From: Penelope pileata
Lineage: Eukaryota; Chordata; Aves; Galliformes; Cracidae
DNA: 64,000 nt
Assembly: GCA_013396635.1 (NCBI GenBank)
Contig: WBMW01003831.1
Span: forward strand, 629,425 to 693,424
Direction of reading: 5' to 3'
Position 1 is the stretch's first letter. Every line of letters begins with the position of its first letter. Of this stretch, positions 32,735 through 45,200 are shown piece after piece. Below the pieces are notes generated by a model that had not been told where the DNA came from, ran no database searches, and worked only from the letters and a program-made list of their open reading frames with translations. The position numbers and the translations under genes are program-made.

Positions 32735-32738
32735 CTTG
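32727..32738 (-). promoter_or_regulatory. TISU / YY1 element, minus strand
   Basis: The reverse complement reads CAAGATGGCGGC, a full match to the TISU consensus SAASATGGCGGC. TISU couples YY1-dependent transcription to translation from very short 5' UTRs. It marks a minus-strand start divergent to WDR20. Confidence 0.6.
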
Positions 32739-32981
32739 AGTGCCCCCTCACCGAGCAGCCGCAGCCACCGCCTCCCGCTCCCCGCCCCTTCCCCGCCAGA
32801 GCCCGCCCAGGAGCGGGCGGCCCGGCGCGTGCGTAGAGGCGCGGTAAACAGGGAGCGCCGCTCCTCCCCCTTACGCCGTTTGCGTGGCCGCCTCCGCGCA
32901 GGGCCGCCCGAGCGCCGGCGGCGGCGGCGGTTGCGCAGTGGAGCTACATCCGGGCACTGGGGCAGGATGAATGCTCCTTTT

Positions 32982-32993
32982 CAAGATGGCGGC
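32982..32993 (+). promoter_or_regulatory. WDR20: TISU / YY1 element at the WDR20 start codon
   Basis: CAAGATGGCGGC overlaps the WDR20 ATG and fully matches the TISU consensus. A short 5' UTR (roughly 5-30 nt) is therefore expected. No TATA box is seen. The in-frame ATG at 32971 would probably lie upstream of, or too close to, the cap to be used. Confidence 0.7.
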
Positions 32994-33234
32994 GGAGGGA
33001 GGAGGGAAGGAGATGAACGAGATTAAGACCCAGTTCACCACCCGGGAGGGGCTGTACAAGCTGCTGAGCCACTCGGAGTACAGCCGGCCGAACCGGGTGC
33101 CCTTCAACTCGCAGGGCTCTAACCCGGTCCGTGTTTCCTTCGTCAACGTCAACGACCAGAGCGGCAACGGAGACCGGCTCTGCTTCAATGTGGGCCGGGA
33201 GCTCTACTTCTATATCTACAAGGGGGTCCGCAAG
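32986..33234 (+). CDS. WDR20: WDR20 coding exon 1 (residues 1-83)
   Basis: Encodes MAAEGGGKEMNEIKTQFTTR through NVGRELYFYIYKGVRK, nearly identical to the vertebrate WDR20 N-terminus (human starts MATEGGGKEMNE). WDR20 is a WD-repeat protein that binds and activates the deubiquitinases USP12 and USP46 together with WDR48/UAF1. The first beta-propeller strands begin here. The start at 32986 is chosen by homology and by the TISU element, although an in-frame ATG lies five codons upstream (32971). The donor CGCAAG then gtaccg leaves phase 0. A 26.6-kb intron follows. Confidence 0.96.
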
Positions 33235-36200
33235 GTACCGGGGCTCGGCCGCCGGGGTGGGGGNGCCGTGCCCGTTAACCGCCTGCGCGGAGCGGGAGGG
33301 CCGGGGGCTGCCTGAGGGCCGGCGCTGGCTCCGCACCAGACGGCTGTGGCACGTTCGGTGTCAGCGCCCGTAGGCGTGTGCGGGGGCTTCGGAGGGATGC
33401 GGTTGCTCGGGCCCTCGTCGGTGTACGGGGATGAGGGTTGGGTCTCCGGTAGCGAGGTACCTGTGGGCCTCCTTCACCTGCTGCTCCAGGTCGGGGTTTG
33501 CTGGACGCTAATGCCTGGTGTGATGACGGTGGTGTCAAATCCCCGCAGCTGGGCTGGTGGGCAGAGGAAATCCTGGTAGCTTTGGCTAAAGGGCTGCAAT
33601 GTCTGCTGTAGTTTTAGGCCTCTCTTGTGACTTTGAAGGGTGGACTGATCTTAGGTCTGTTCCTAAATGGGAGCAGTGCAGCAAGCTGAGTTTTAAATCT
33701 CTGGTAATAAACCCAGAGAAAGTTGCTTTTGTGGAAAAGACCCTTTGGTGCATCTTGAGATGGAGTCCTTAGTGGTTAGCATGCGCTGCAGGACTAACAG
33801 TGCATGCACTTGATGTTTCAGGGCACCGTATTTATATTTACAAACAAACCCTTTCTGGTAGTTGTTCCTTAGGGTCCTTCATTTCATGGCGTTCAGAGAA
33901 GGATTTGGATTTTGTCATGCTGTGTGAGTGTGCATCACCTCATATATGAAAACAGGTGTAACAATTGTTAGGCTTCTGGTTTGTGTTCCAAAAAACGGGT
34001 GCTTGTTATCTCGTATACTTGGGACTTAGCTGCCACAAGGTGAGTACTTTGAAACCTTCCTGCTTCTAGTCCACCGTCTAGCCCTGGGTGAAGGCACTGA
34101 GAACTGGTGATGTAACCCAGGCTGTGCAGCAAGCTTGTAGGTGAGCAGGGAAGGAATGGCACCTGAGTCTGCAGACTGCTCAGCCAGTGCCCAAATCACT
34201 GCTCCTCTGTAGAAAATGTAAGGCCCAACTGGAGAATTAAGCCTACCTTGTCATCTGTTTGCTACGACTTGCCAGGTCTGATATGTTCCATGTAATTATG
34301 TGAAGAAACGTGCGTATGAATCTTAGTTTCACACTTTAATGAATTTTCTTAATCTAGTTGTTTTAAATAATACTTAGCAGTTCCTTTAAGCACGCAATGA
34401 GTGGTTTTTTATCAATCATCTCTGTTTGTAAGCAGTTGCTGTCTTTACAAGATATTGTGGCAATATCTCTGAAAATTTGTCACTTAAACTTCTGTCACGT
34501 TTGGGCTCTGATATCTTGAGTTTGTTTTTTCCATACCAAGTAACCGTACAGTTCTCTTACGTATTACAGAACAGGCCTTTCTGCAGTTTAGTAATGGTAC
34601 ATGTGATGCTTGTAAGTTGCCTTAGTCATCTCTTGCCACATTTAAATAATAACAAAATAAAATCTAGAGCTTGGAACTGCATTGGAAATAGGGAACTGAA
34701 TAACTTCTTCAGTTTGTAAAAATGGATTTCAGATTAGAGTTTGAATGTCTTTTTCTAGATGCTAAAAGCAGCTTTTGTGGTACACAATAACAGTCAATTT
34801 TAGTATGTCAGATTGTTAACTTACAAGCTTTGAGATGTACCTGTTATAACATTACATAAGTTTTGTAAAATGAATCTAGAGAAACAGCTGAAATAGGCTA
34901 AGAAAAGCATATTAAATGAGAATAGGGAAGATGAAGTATCCTAAACTTGTAATACTTGTTTCTTTGGAATTTATTTTGAAACTATTCATATGGAAGGCAC
35001 ATTTGTCTATGTAGGAAGTCGACATGTGAACAAGCTGACACTTTCAAGTGGTGATTTGAGTTTTTCCAGTATCAAAAGTCACATATTTTGGGGCTATTGT
35101 AACAGGAAAGAGCTCCTGTTACCTCAACTGATAGTATGTAAATCTATCTTAAACTGAACAAACTATTACTTCAAGTCTTCCTCTTCTTGGCAGTGGGTCT
35201 GGGAGGGGGGCTTGGTCAGCTGAAGACCAGCCTCTCTGTGATCCTCTGCAGGGTACCAGTGCTAATAGCTTCTCTTTTAACTGTTATTTCATAATTATCT
35301 GTGTACCTCTTGAAAGAATTCCCTGATAACTTTCAGACTGTAATTTTCTGCTCATTTTGGCCAGGTCATTAAAATATCAGAGTAGAAGTTAATGAAACTG
35401 TGCTGTGTATGTATCAGGTAGCTGTGATTTTCTTTTCTTTTTTAAGGTCTGCTTCTCTTCTTGCTCTGGAAATGTTATACTTCTACTAAAATGAGTGCAA
35501 GAACCACCAGGACTTTGTTTTAAGGAGATGTCTATTAGATACTGAGATAATTCTTATATCGATAATCCATTGCAGATCAGTACGTGTCAAGTAGGAGTCA
35601 CAATTAAGCCATGAATGGCACTTAATAAATAATGCTAATATTGAGTCAAAGGTAACACTTGCAAGGATGTTTCTTGAGATGGATGATGCTAAGCTTCCTT
35701 CTTTTAGTTTCCATTAAATCCTGAATATGTTGCATCTGCTATGCCTAGTTTGTGAATCATCTTTTGAAGTAGACTGCTAACATATGTGTTGTGTTTGGGG
35801 TATTTAACCTATATAAAGGAAAACCTTTGCAAGGTATTTGTTTAACCTTGATCTTTTAAGAAACCTGGTTGAAGAACTGTGTCCAGGATGGTGATGGGGA
35901 GATTGGAGTTTTGATAAATAATAATAGTTAAGAAGAGCAATAGGGGAGTTTTGGATGGCATTTCAAGCTGTCTTTAGAAATGTATTTTTTAAAAAAGCAA
36001 AAATATTTCCTCACAAATTCATTCTTTGCCCCCCTCAAAAAGAAAGCTGAGTTTTTATTATTCTTCCATCTTACCATAAAGCATTGCTATTACCATGTAA
36101 CACGTTTCCATATTTGCATGTATTCCATAGCAATGAAAGCACATTAGTTATGAACCAGTGTTGTGGGTGTGGTTTTTTGTTGTTTGGATAATGAAACTTA

Positions 36201-39200
36201 CACAGTTTTCCTTCTGTTAATAAGGCAATGCAGGCTTCAATAGAAGTGGTGGTTTTTGGTTTGTATCCACTGAAAAAGGAAGTGAACCTATAGTTTAGTA
36301 AGGTGAAATTAAGCTGAATGAAATGTGGTTGCTTTACTTATGTAAGTGTATAATTATTCTCAACTGCACTGAGTGTCAGTAGGCTTTGCCTTTCAGTCCT
36401 CCTTAACTTTGACATTAAGGCAGAGATGCATACAATGATCTCTTGTTAAACTGAAAGGGTGAATTTTCCTGAGCTCGACCAATCTAGTGATGGCTGAAGA
36501 TGATGGTCTAGCAGTGAAGTATCTTCTTGACAGTGTGCTCTCTGTCTCCATGCTAGCTTTGGCAGTGCTCAGCCTCAGTTTGAGCTAGCTCAGCTTGCTA
36601 AACCAGCAGCTAAGTACTTGCTCTTTTTTTGGGTAGATTTTCTCTTGATTTGATGAGTGGAACTGTCTCATTTTGGGCTCAGATATGAGCAGGCACAGTG
36701 AGAGCAAAGAAAGGGTTGAAGGGAAAAGGAGCAAAGCTGCCTCCTTAAACAGCCTGGGCTGTCGGGTTGGGTCCGCTGCCTTGTGAGGCCTGACCCGAAC
36801 AGAGCCTCTGGTGCTGCCTTAAGTCAGATTCAGTGGTCTGTTCTTTAGGGATTGTTGACTTAATCTTCATTGAGAGTTTATAGGTGTTACAGGAGACCTT
36901 TTCTGCTTCATGGAGTAGAAGTATAAGGTAATCATTCAAAAATTATTGATCAAACTATGACGCATTGGTGCTTTGGATGGGTTGCCTTTTTCTGCAGCCC
37001 GTATCAGGACTGAGGGCTGTTGTGTGAGTCTTGCTTATGAGACAGTCTTGAGGTACTTGAATCTGTCTTATGGCTGGTGTTGCAAAATGATTTATTAGTT
37101 GATTCATTAGGCTTGAAAAGGAGCATGCAAACACATCTTCCTTGTCATAGGAATGACTGATAAAACAAGGCTTTCTAGATTGCTGCTGGCATTAACTATC
37201 AAGTCTGTTTCCTTTTCTAATAGGACGCTAGTGCACTTTTTTTTAAAAAAAAAAAAAAAGGTGTTTCTTATAATTAGTGTATTCTCTCAGTTTATTATAA
37301 AGGCTTCTGGGCAAGTTAATCTGCAGCTAAGGCATCAGCACAGCCATATGAAGGTACATATTAGCAATAGTGTAGCACAGTACCCAGTCTTGGTTTTACC
37401 ACCCGTATTGGGTTGTTACAGAATTTGAATGTGTAGTTTAGCTTATTGTATTAATTTGCTAACATGTGGCAGACTTTCCTAACAGTGGCTGTTTCTTTTT
37501 GTTGATTTTGAACTTCTTTCTTGCCAAAAGAGACTCTGTCTTCAGTTCTACTTTTTTTTTCCTGCAGCTACCCAAAGCAGCAGTCTGCCAGTAGCTGTAT
37601 GACGTTATCGTGTGTTCTAATGGTGTTGTAGTAGGAATAGGTAGGTGAGGAGCTCAGGCTGGGGAAGGCACGGATAATGGAATCTGTTCACTGTGTTTTT
37701 AACCTTACATTGAGCAATGGGCTTAGAAATAATTATATTTGTACTAAGATGAAGGTAAGCTCGTATCTCAACTTGTTTTTAGCACACTGGTAATCCCTGG
37801 TTATCAGCAGCAATACTGATGACTTGTAGGATTCTTTCCTTCACATTTCTCTCAATTATCTTTTTAATGTCTGGCTTTACTGGAGTCTCTGTTGTCCAGT
37901 TGAGAAGTGTTATCCTTGGTGATTACTTCTGTGCTATAGACTGTTCATCTAGGATCTGGTTTCAGTGGCAGAATGATAATGGGTGGCATTTGTCACTGTT
38001 CTTAGTATATTGCTCTCTCTGGGAAGAGTAGTGCAAGGCACTTCTAGGTTGGAAGCTGAAATCTGCAGAAACAGCAACTTTGCTCAAAATGTGGGGGGAG
38101 TGAGTTAACGTTAACTGTATGCTGAGAGCTCGCTAGGCTGTGTCAGGCCTCCAAAAAGATGCATCTTTTGACAGCATGTATGAGGTATAGAAGTGTTGAG
38201 ATTTGTAAAGATCTTTGAAGATGCACTTGCTCTGAAGCAGAGTGAAATGTACCTACATCTTTGCGACCACTTCTTGAATAAGAATCTGGCAGCCTTCATA
38301 GATAACTTGTGCATAATTTTCCTATTTTTTTTCTCTAATATCTTAACAAAACTTCAAGGAAAAAAGAAGCTAATTGCACTTTTCTGCTGGGGTCATAGGG
38401 AACAATTGACTATTGCCTTTGGCAGTAAGCAGAGTTCCTTTAACCTTTCTTCTAAGTCTGACTTCTAAGAGTTTGAAGCTAACACAGAGAAGAGCAGTCA
38501 ATTGACTAGCATTATTTGCAATACCTAAAGGAGGTATAGTGCTTCCACTGTGACTTCAGCGCAGGGAAAGGAGAATAATTGCCTGCTGTGCCTGTCTTCT
38601 GATATTCTTGCTAACATATTGAAGAATGTTGACATTTTTGAATTATTCTCATAGTATTGACTCACTTGGATTGTTTCTTGTCATATTGCTGTTTTTCTCC
38701 ATTTTTTTTAATTTATAAATGTCACATCACATTTTCATTGAATTCTGTTCTACTAGCTTTATTAAAAGGTATTTTTATTTCCTGTTCTGTGCTGCATACT
38801 GCAAATAATCCCTCTAATCTTGAGAGTAATCACAAATTTGATGTGTATTCTCATCATTTGGAAAAAAAAAAGGCAAACTTAAAAACCATGATACTTAGTT
38901 TGCTTGCAGGTATTGTCACATGAGACTTACCGAAGTGTTACTAGTGTCAAGGCATTGCATTTGCTGCTGAGCTTGTAATCAAATTATTTTTTTCAGAAGG
39001 CTAATGGATTGATTTGGTGCTGGCTTTTGGCAAATCTGCCTTGGTGGGAATTCTCCCTTTATTGTCTGGGTGCTTTGTAGACATTACTTTGGTATTTCTG
39101 ATACCAAAAAAAGGCCGACTACTGTGATTGTCAAATTCTACTACAAAATTTTTTGTATTTGAATATTTACTTATACTAGAATCAAACATCACTGTTACCA

Positions 39201-42200
39201 TCATATGGCAGACAGGCAAAGATGGCTAGTAGAAGTACCACGGGAAAGACATCAGAACTTTCCTCAAGGGTATCTGAAGCCATCCTGCAACTGGAAAGAT
39301 ATCCCTGTGCTGTGCTGTAAGGACTTGGTAGTCCACGTCTATTCAGGTAGCCTGGACATGACACTTTCAATGCCATTTGTCCCTCTTCAAAAAGGTATTG
39401 CAGGGTTGGTTGTGGTTCTCTCAGAAATCCCTTAACTTGTTCCTGAGTTGTTTTGCTTTATGTTGCGGGGAACAGTTAGGTTGGCGCTGGATTCACCAGT
39501 GCTGTGGAAATACCGTGGCTGGATCAGTAACAGGTTGCCTGCTGATCTGTGCTTGTGAAAGTATTTGAAAGACTTTTGGAAAACCATTCAAAGCCTTTAA
39601 TGGATAGATATCCTTACTAGCTCAAGTGTTATCATGTAGCTAGATGTTTTCTTTCTTAATTCTAACTGGGTCCTACTAAGGATTGCCAGGACTTGTTACA
39701 AACTGTTCTGGTGATTTGGTTTCTTTTGTTGTTTTTTTTCTTTTTTTATCCCCTTTTTTTCAATGGCACTTCTGAGGGAAATGATGAAGAGTTAATGGTG
39801 GGTTACAGGAGAAATGGGTAGATTTAAGAGGTTAAGGCTGTCGTAAGGCTTATGTAGAACAACTAGGACTGACTTGAGTAAGAAGAAATCTGAAGAATAA
39901 AGAGCTGTTTAAAAACGACCCTGTTAAACCTTTCTTACTGTGGAAGAGAACAGAGTCTTTGCACTTGATGAAGCTTGCAAGATGATTCTTCTCTGGGGGC
40001 TGCTTCTGACCTGTAGATAGTGCCGTTGGTCTGTAGCGCTTTCACGTCCTCTAGTCCCTGCTTGCAGCCTGTATTGTGGCTGTTTGACTTCAGTAAGCTG
40101 TGTGTTGCAGTATATCCTGTGAAGGATTGCTCTCCGAGGTAATGGGCCATTTATCTCTGTCTTTCTGCTTGACTGGAGTGCTATAGTGTGAATGGCTCTG
40201 CTGGCCAAACCCCTCAGCCGGTAGGCAGCATCTTACAGGCAGTGAGTATTTGGAAGTAGTGATCTTTTTTGCTGCTGCAGGTAGAATTTTTCTTTTGTAT
40301 TTAAATATTTGTAGTACATGGAGTAACTTGGAGGAATTTAAATTAATATAAAACCATGCATTGTGGTACTTGATCTTTCCAGGCCTACAAAATTTTTAGT
40401 CATAATACCTCACATGCAAATAATAATAATTTGTAGTACAAATATCTTTGTTTCTGTGGTGAGTTTTGTCACAATATTGACAAAAGGAATGCGTTATATG
40501 CTTAAATTGCAAGGAGTTTGCATTATGCTTTGACATCGGATAGCAAGTAGTTAAAGTGTGCACTGAAGATGCTTTGGACTCTATTTAAGCCTTGCCTAGA
40601 CTTACCTGAGAGGATCACAAGCCATGATTGTCTTGTTTGACCTTGCACAATCAAATTTAAGGCCCTAGATTAAAATATTGCTGTATGTCTCTGGGTAAAA
40701 GGAGCCCTCAGAAGGACATACTGCTGAGTGATGTGTACTCAAAGGCCACTCGCTGTCCAGTTGTCCTGACTGTGAGCTGACACGCTTGGACAAATAACTG
40801 TTTGAAAATGGCCTGGGAAGAGCAAAGCTCTTCAACCTAATGATGTCATTCCCCTTTTAGAAAGCTCAAGGAAAGTAAACAGTAATGTTAAATGTGCCAT
40901 AATGTAAGTTGAAGTAATAATGTTTTGCTGTGTCCTCATAAATTGACAATTTTTCCTTCCTTACCTCACTTGTAAGTCCAAATGTGCATGCAGTCCATCT
41001 TCCAGCATCTAAATTGCTCCCATTTCTTGCCTCCTGCAGCTTAAAATAAAGCAGCTGTTTTTCCTTGTTTCAGCTTCTGTTTAGCAGGCTGTTGATAGAA
41101 AGCATAGCCCTGTAGTTCTTGTGGGCAGGACCACCAGGCACTACAGTTGAAGCCTTTCCAGTGACAGTGTGATAACTTGAGTTGGAATTTACTCCTGCAT
41201 TACTCAGAAAAGCTGTTCATAATGGAGTGACAAATCTCTAGGAGATACTTTCTGCAAAATGGTTTTAGTTTTGGTTTACCAACTATAATCAGGCTTTAAT
41301 TTCATGAGTTAATCATGGAATTTTCAGGTGACTGCAGTGGTCAAAGCAGTAATACTTTTCTGTTGTTGTTAACTCTGTGGGATTGGAAAGTGGTGGTACT
41401 AAGCAAGTGCTTGTTTAATAATGCCTAATCATTGCACACCTGGAGAATGTGAAGTGCTGTGTTAGGCTAAATGCTGCTCTGAGCAAGAACTCAAGTTGAG
41501 AAAGCCCTAGGGTAAGGAGGAGAAACTACATGAACATTGGGTGTTATGAGCAAAGTCATTATCCTCAGCCTGCTAGGAATACAGAGTGTAATTCCTATCA
41601 TCTGTCCTGGGAGTTTTCATACGTTTTGTCAGGAAAGTGGTACCACATAAAATTTCCAGGAGACTCCAGTTTATGGTTTTAAAGCTCCCGCTTGACTGAA
41701 GGAAGAGGAAGCAGTGGCAACAAGAGATTGAGTGGATGTCAATATATATTGAGACTATGTTTAAAAACCCCACAAGTATTGGGAAATAAACTTTTGGAAT
41801 GGTGCCTTATAGACACTTCAGCCTGCACAGTCACAGGGATAACAATAAATCTGAGTAGCATAAATGTCTTTTTTAAACCTTTTTAATAGGAGAGTGAGCC
41901 AGAAACCTTAAATAGCAAGCTGTGTACACTTAAGGTGTCAAGAAGGTCCATCTTTGAAGGGTAATTTATGAGGGCAGGAATAGTTTCATGATCAGGCAGT
42001 ACCACTTTCAAAGTTTGATACTTAGAATATACAGTATTTCTTACCTGTATTATGGCTCATGTTACATTTGCCAGTGTTTTTCAGCTTCAAATGTTGCTCG
42101 ATTGTTCATAAAGAATCTAAAGAATTTAAGTAAAAAAGTGTACCTCTTCAGTGTGGTTGTGTTAATCCAGGTGGATGTTTTTCTTAAAGAAGATTTTCAG

Positions 42201-45200
42201 AAATATAGGGTGATCTCAAGGGAACTGTCCTGCTATGTTCGTATCAGCCTAATGTGTGGTATGGCCTGCCTTGCTCTCCTTGAGCAGTGAATGTGTGTTC
42301 TCTTGTCCAGGATAACTTGTTGCTGTGTTGTGTACAGGTAGCAAATGCCTGCAAAGTGATGCTCTTCTTCTGGATGAAGTTTCTGACCTTCTAACAGAGT
42401 TAGCAGAGTAGACTGACCAAGAATTGACTGTTCAAATGTTATTCTGTGCTTTAGTGAAAGCCCAGTATTTGAACTGGGATGGTTAAAAGCATGGGCAATT
42501 TAGCACTTCTGAATTGGAGAGATGCAACTGCCTTTAGTGATGCTCACGATGATGCATGCTTTTCCTCAGGGAGCCACAAAGTGCTTGTCCATTAAATTAC
42601 TGCAGCAGTCCAGAGGCAGCTTGTTTAGCCGCTTCAGCTGTTGCAGTGGAGCAGCATGCATGTATTAACCCCTTTTGCAAAAAAGTACTTTGTCAGTATT
42701 GCTCTGATCTGTATATTGGTTTTGACTAGTCCTGAACTGGTACAGGCTTTACTGGTAAGCGAGCAAGACAAAGGGAATGCTAAAAGCGTCGGTGCTCTGA
42801 GAAGTCCAGTCTTACTGCTAGAAAGCCCTGTTGTGCTTTGTCTGCAGTCATTTGGGAACCCCTTCTTCATCGACATCACCTCTGGTTAGTTGGTGTCTTG
42901 TGGCTGTGGCGCTTCCAGTGCAAGCTGTCTTAAAGGAAAACTTAGATTTGAGCAGTCTGGGGAGATCACTGCTGGTTAAAGGTATGATTGGTTTTGAAAG
43001 CAGAAATCCCTAACACGTGTAGTATGCATATGTTGCTGTCAGTGGGGGGGGTGGTCAAACAGCCGGGCTGTGTGCTGTCTGTGGCCTGTGTTCATCCAGG
43101 GTTAGTGCTAGTGCAGGCTGCTTGTGTGACCTCTGGCAAAAGGCCTGAGATGTGGGGAGTTACTGTGCGGCCAGCACCGCTCTGTGCAGGAGGATCTGTG
43201 ACAAGAAGCGGTGTGGTCGCTCCCTCCTGCGCTTGAGGGGAAGATCAGCCAGAGGAAGGGGGCAATGCTGTGTGATTGCGTGGTGAATTAAGGACTTCTA
43301 GCCCTTTAATGGTATTTTCTTTAAAGAAAGTGATTAATAGGCAAAATGATTTACTTTCCACATAACATCTGTGGCAATGGAGTAGTCAGCACTGTTACTT
43401 CAAGTAGCTGTAATACTTTGCTTACTTTAAAATAAGGCTGCTGGAAAACTTGTGCCCAAGTTGGGAACTTTTGCTCTCAAACTTCCAAAACAGGGTTCTG
43501 GTTTTCAACCTAGGTGATATCCTGGATCTTGTGAGCGTGGGATTGTGGAAAATCTGAGTTCACCGCAGTGTATCTGTTAGGGATTTGCTCCTTGATATGT
43601 TTCTAGTAGCCTGCCTCTTGTTCTTGTACAGCAGCACTTCTTGCCTCCTCGGGCTGGGCTGTTATGAAATGTCTTCAGCCGCAGGAGGAAGATGCATTAC
43701 TGTAAATTAACTTCAGGATAAGAGTCAAGGCAGATGTGTTATTTCATCTATCTGTTACTAAATATGACCACAAAAAGTATAAACCAGTGGGCCTCATTCT
43801 GGATGGGAGCATAGATTATATATTTAGTAGATACTTTATTCTCATACCTTCTGTAGAACTGTTCTGGGGCTCTTAGAATAACAGCGAGTTACATCTTATT
43901 TTTAGTACAAAAGTAACTGGGCTTTGTTCTAGCAATGTTTTGTTAACATGCTGCAACATGAGGGAGTTATTGGCTTAATAAAAATAGTGTATTGAAAATG
44001 TCTGGCGTTCCTGGAAGACTTGCAAAATCCAACATTTGCCAGGAAAAGACACAATTCCGACTTACCGGACAGGCACCACGATGTGGTGTTTGACTCTTAC
44101 TGAGCTTTGTAACGAAAAAATATAAATCGATTAACAATTAACTGCTACAGTGAAATAAGTTTCTATAGCAACAATGCAATGCAGGCTACAATTATTCAGA
44201 CTGCTTTTCTGGAACAGATAATTTTTTCTTTCAAGCAGTGAATTTACACTGTTGGACTAAAACATTGGTTTGTTATAGCAACGGATAATCCTGAGCTCTC
44301 TTGCTGCTGCTTTTTTCTTTTGAAATCCTAAGGAAATAACTTTTCTTCTTGTGTGCTGAGAGGGGGGTGGGAGAAACATTAGAAGATAAATACTGGGGTG
44401 GGGAACTGGTGGAAACTCCACTTAACACCGCTTGCCTGTAGGTTATTGAGTGTAATACAGCTAGAATGGATGTGTTGTTGAGCAGTATGAATTTATACTT
44501 CTATCTGTTGGCAAGTTGTCATGGAGCTGAAGTTTCTTTAATTTGATAAATATGGTCATGGAGTAGGTTGGAGATTACAAGCAAATTGGCTAATTGAGTT
44601 TAGTCCTAATGAACTGAGTAGTTGATACTGATTCCATAAATCAGTCAGGCTCTTGTTTGCTGTTTTTGTTTTTATTTTTGTTTCTGTCTGTTTTTCTGTG
44701 TATATCCAAAGTCTCTGCCAATTTTGTTTGTTTTGGTAATTGTGAATGCCCTTAGAGAGAGGAGTGTTCTACTTCAGGCTTCACTGTTATAATTGGAAAA
44801 TACAGGAGTATTGTAAAGGGACAGCATTTTTTGCTACAGAACACACTTGTAAAAGCACCTTTTGAAAACAACCTCTTGTCACTGTGTTGTGGTCTCCTTT
44901 GACGTTGGAAGAAATAGAGTTTGAACAGCTTTAGTTTGGAACTTCAGTGACCGTAGACTTTCGGTAGGGAACTTAATTTTGTGCAGTATGTTTTAAGGAT
45001 ACTTTGGATGTCTGAGCACTTGAAGGAAACACAAATAGTGTCGGTATACAGTCAGCCTCAAAGGACAGTGTTCATGGGTGTGTGTATGTTGCTCAAGTGC
45101 ATTTTTCTGATAGCAGAACAGCGTCATGCTAATATGTGAGAGAAGGAAAAGTTGAAAGCTGCTGTGAAAGTCCAGGCTGTGCAGGTGTGACAGAGCAGGA

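Larger units (their letters stand above)
32600..33560. other. CpG island of the WDR20 promoter
   Basis: High GC with dense CpG from about 32.6 kb through WDR20 exon 1 into the start of intron 1. One N lies at about 33264. It contains both TISU elements. Borders are visual estimates. Confidence 0.8.

Noticed and set aside
32971..32985. Upstream in-frame ATG for WDR20
   Set aside because: Homology and the TISU element favour the ATG at 32986. The upstream one has a poorer context and would lie very near the cap.
32944..33336. 130-codon minus-strand frame over WDR20 exon 1
   Set aside because: Antisense shadow of a conserved coding exon in GC-rich DNA.
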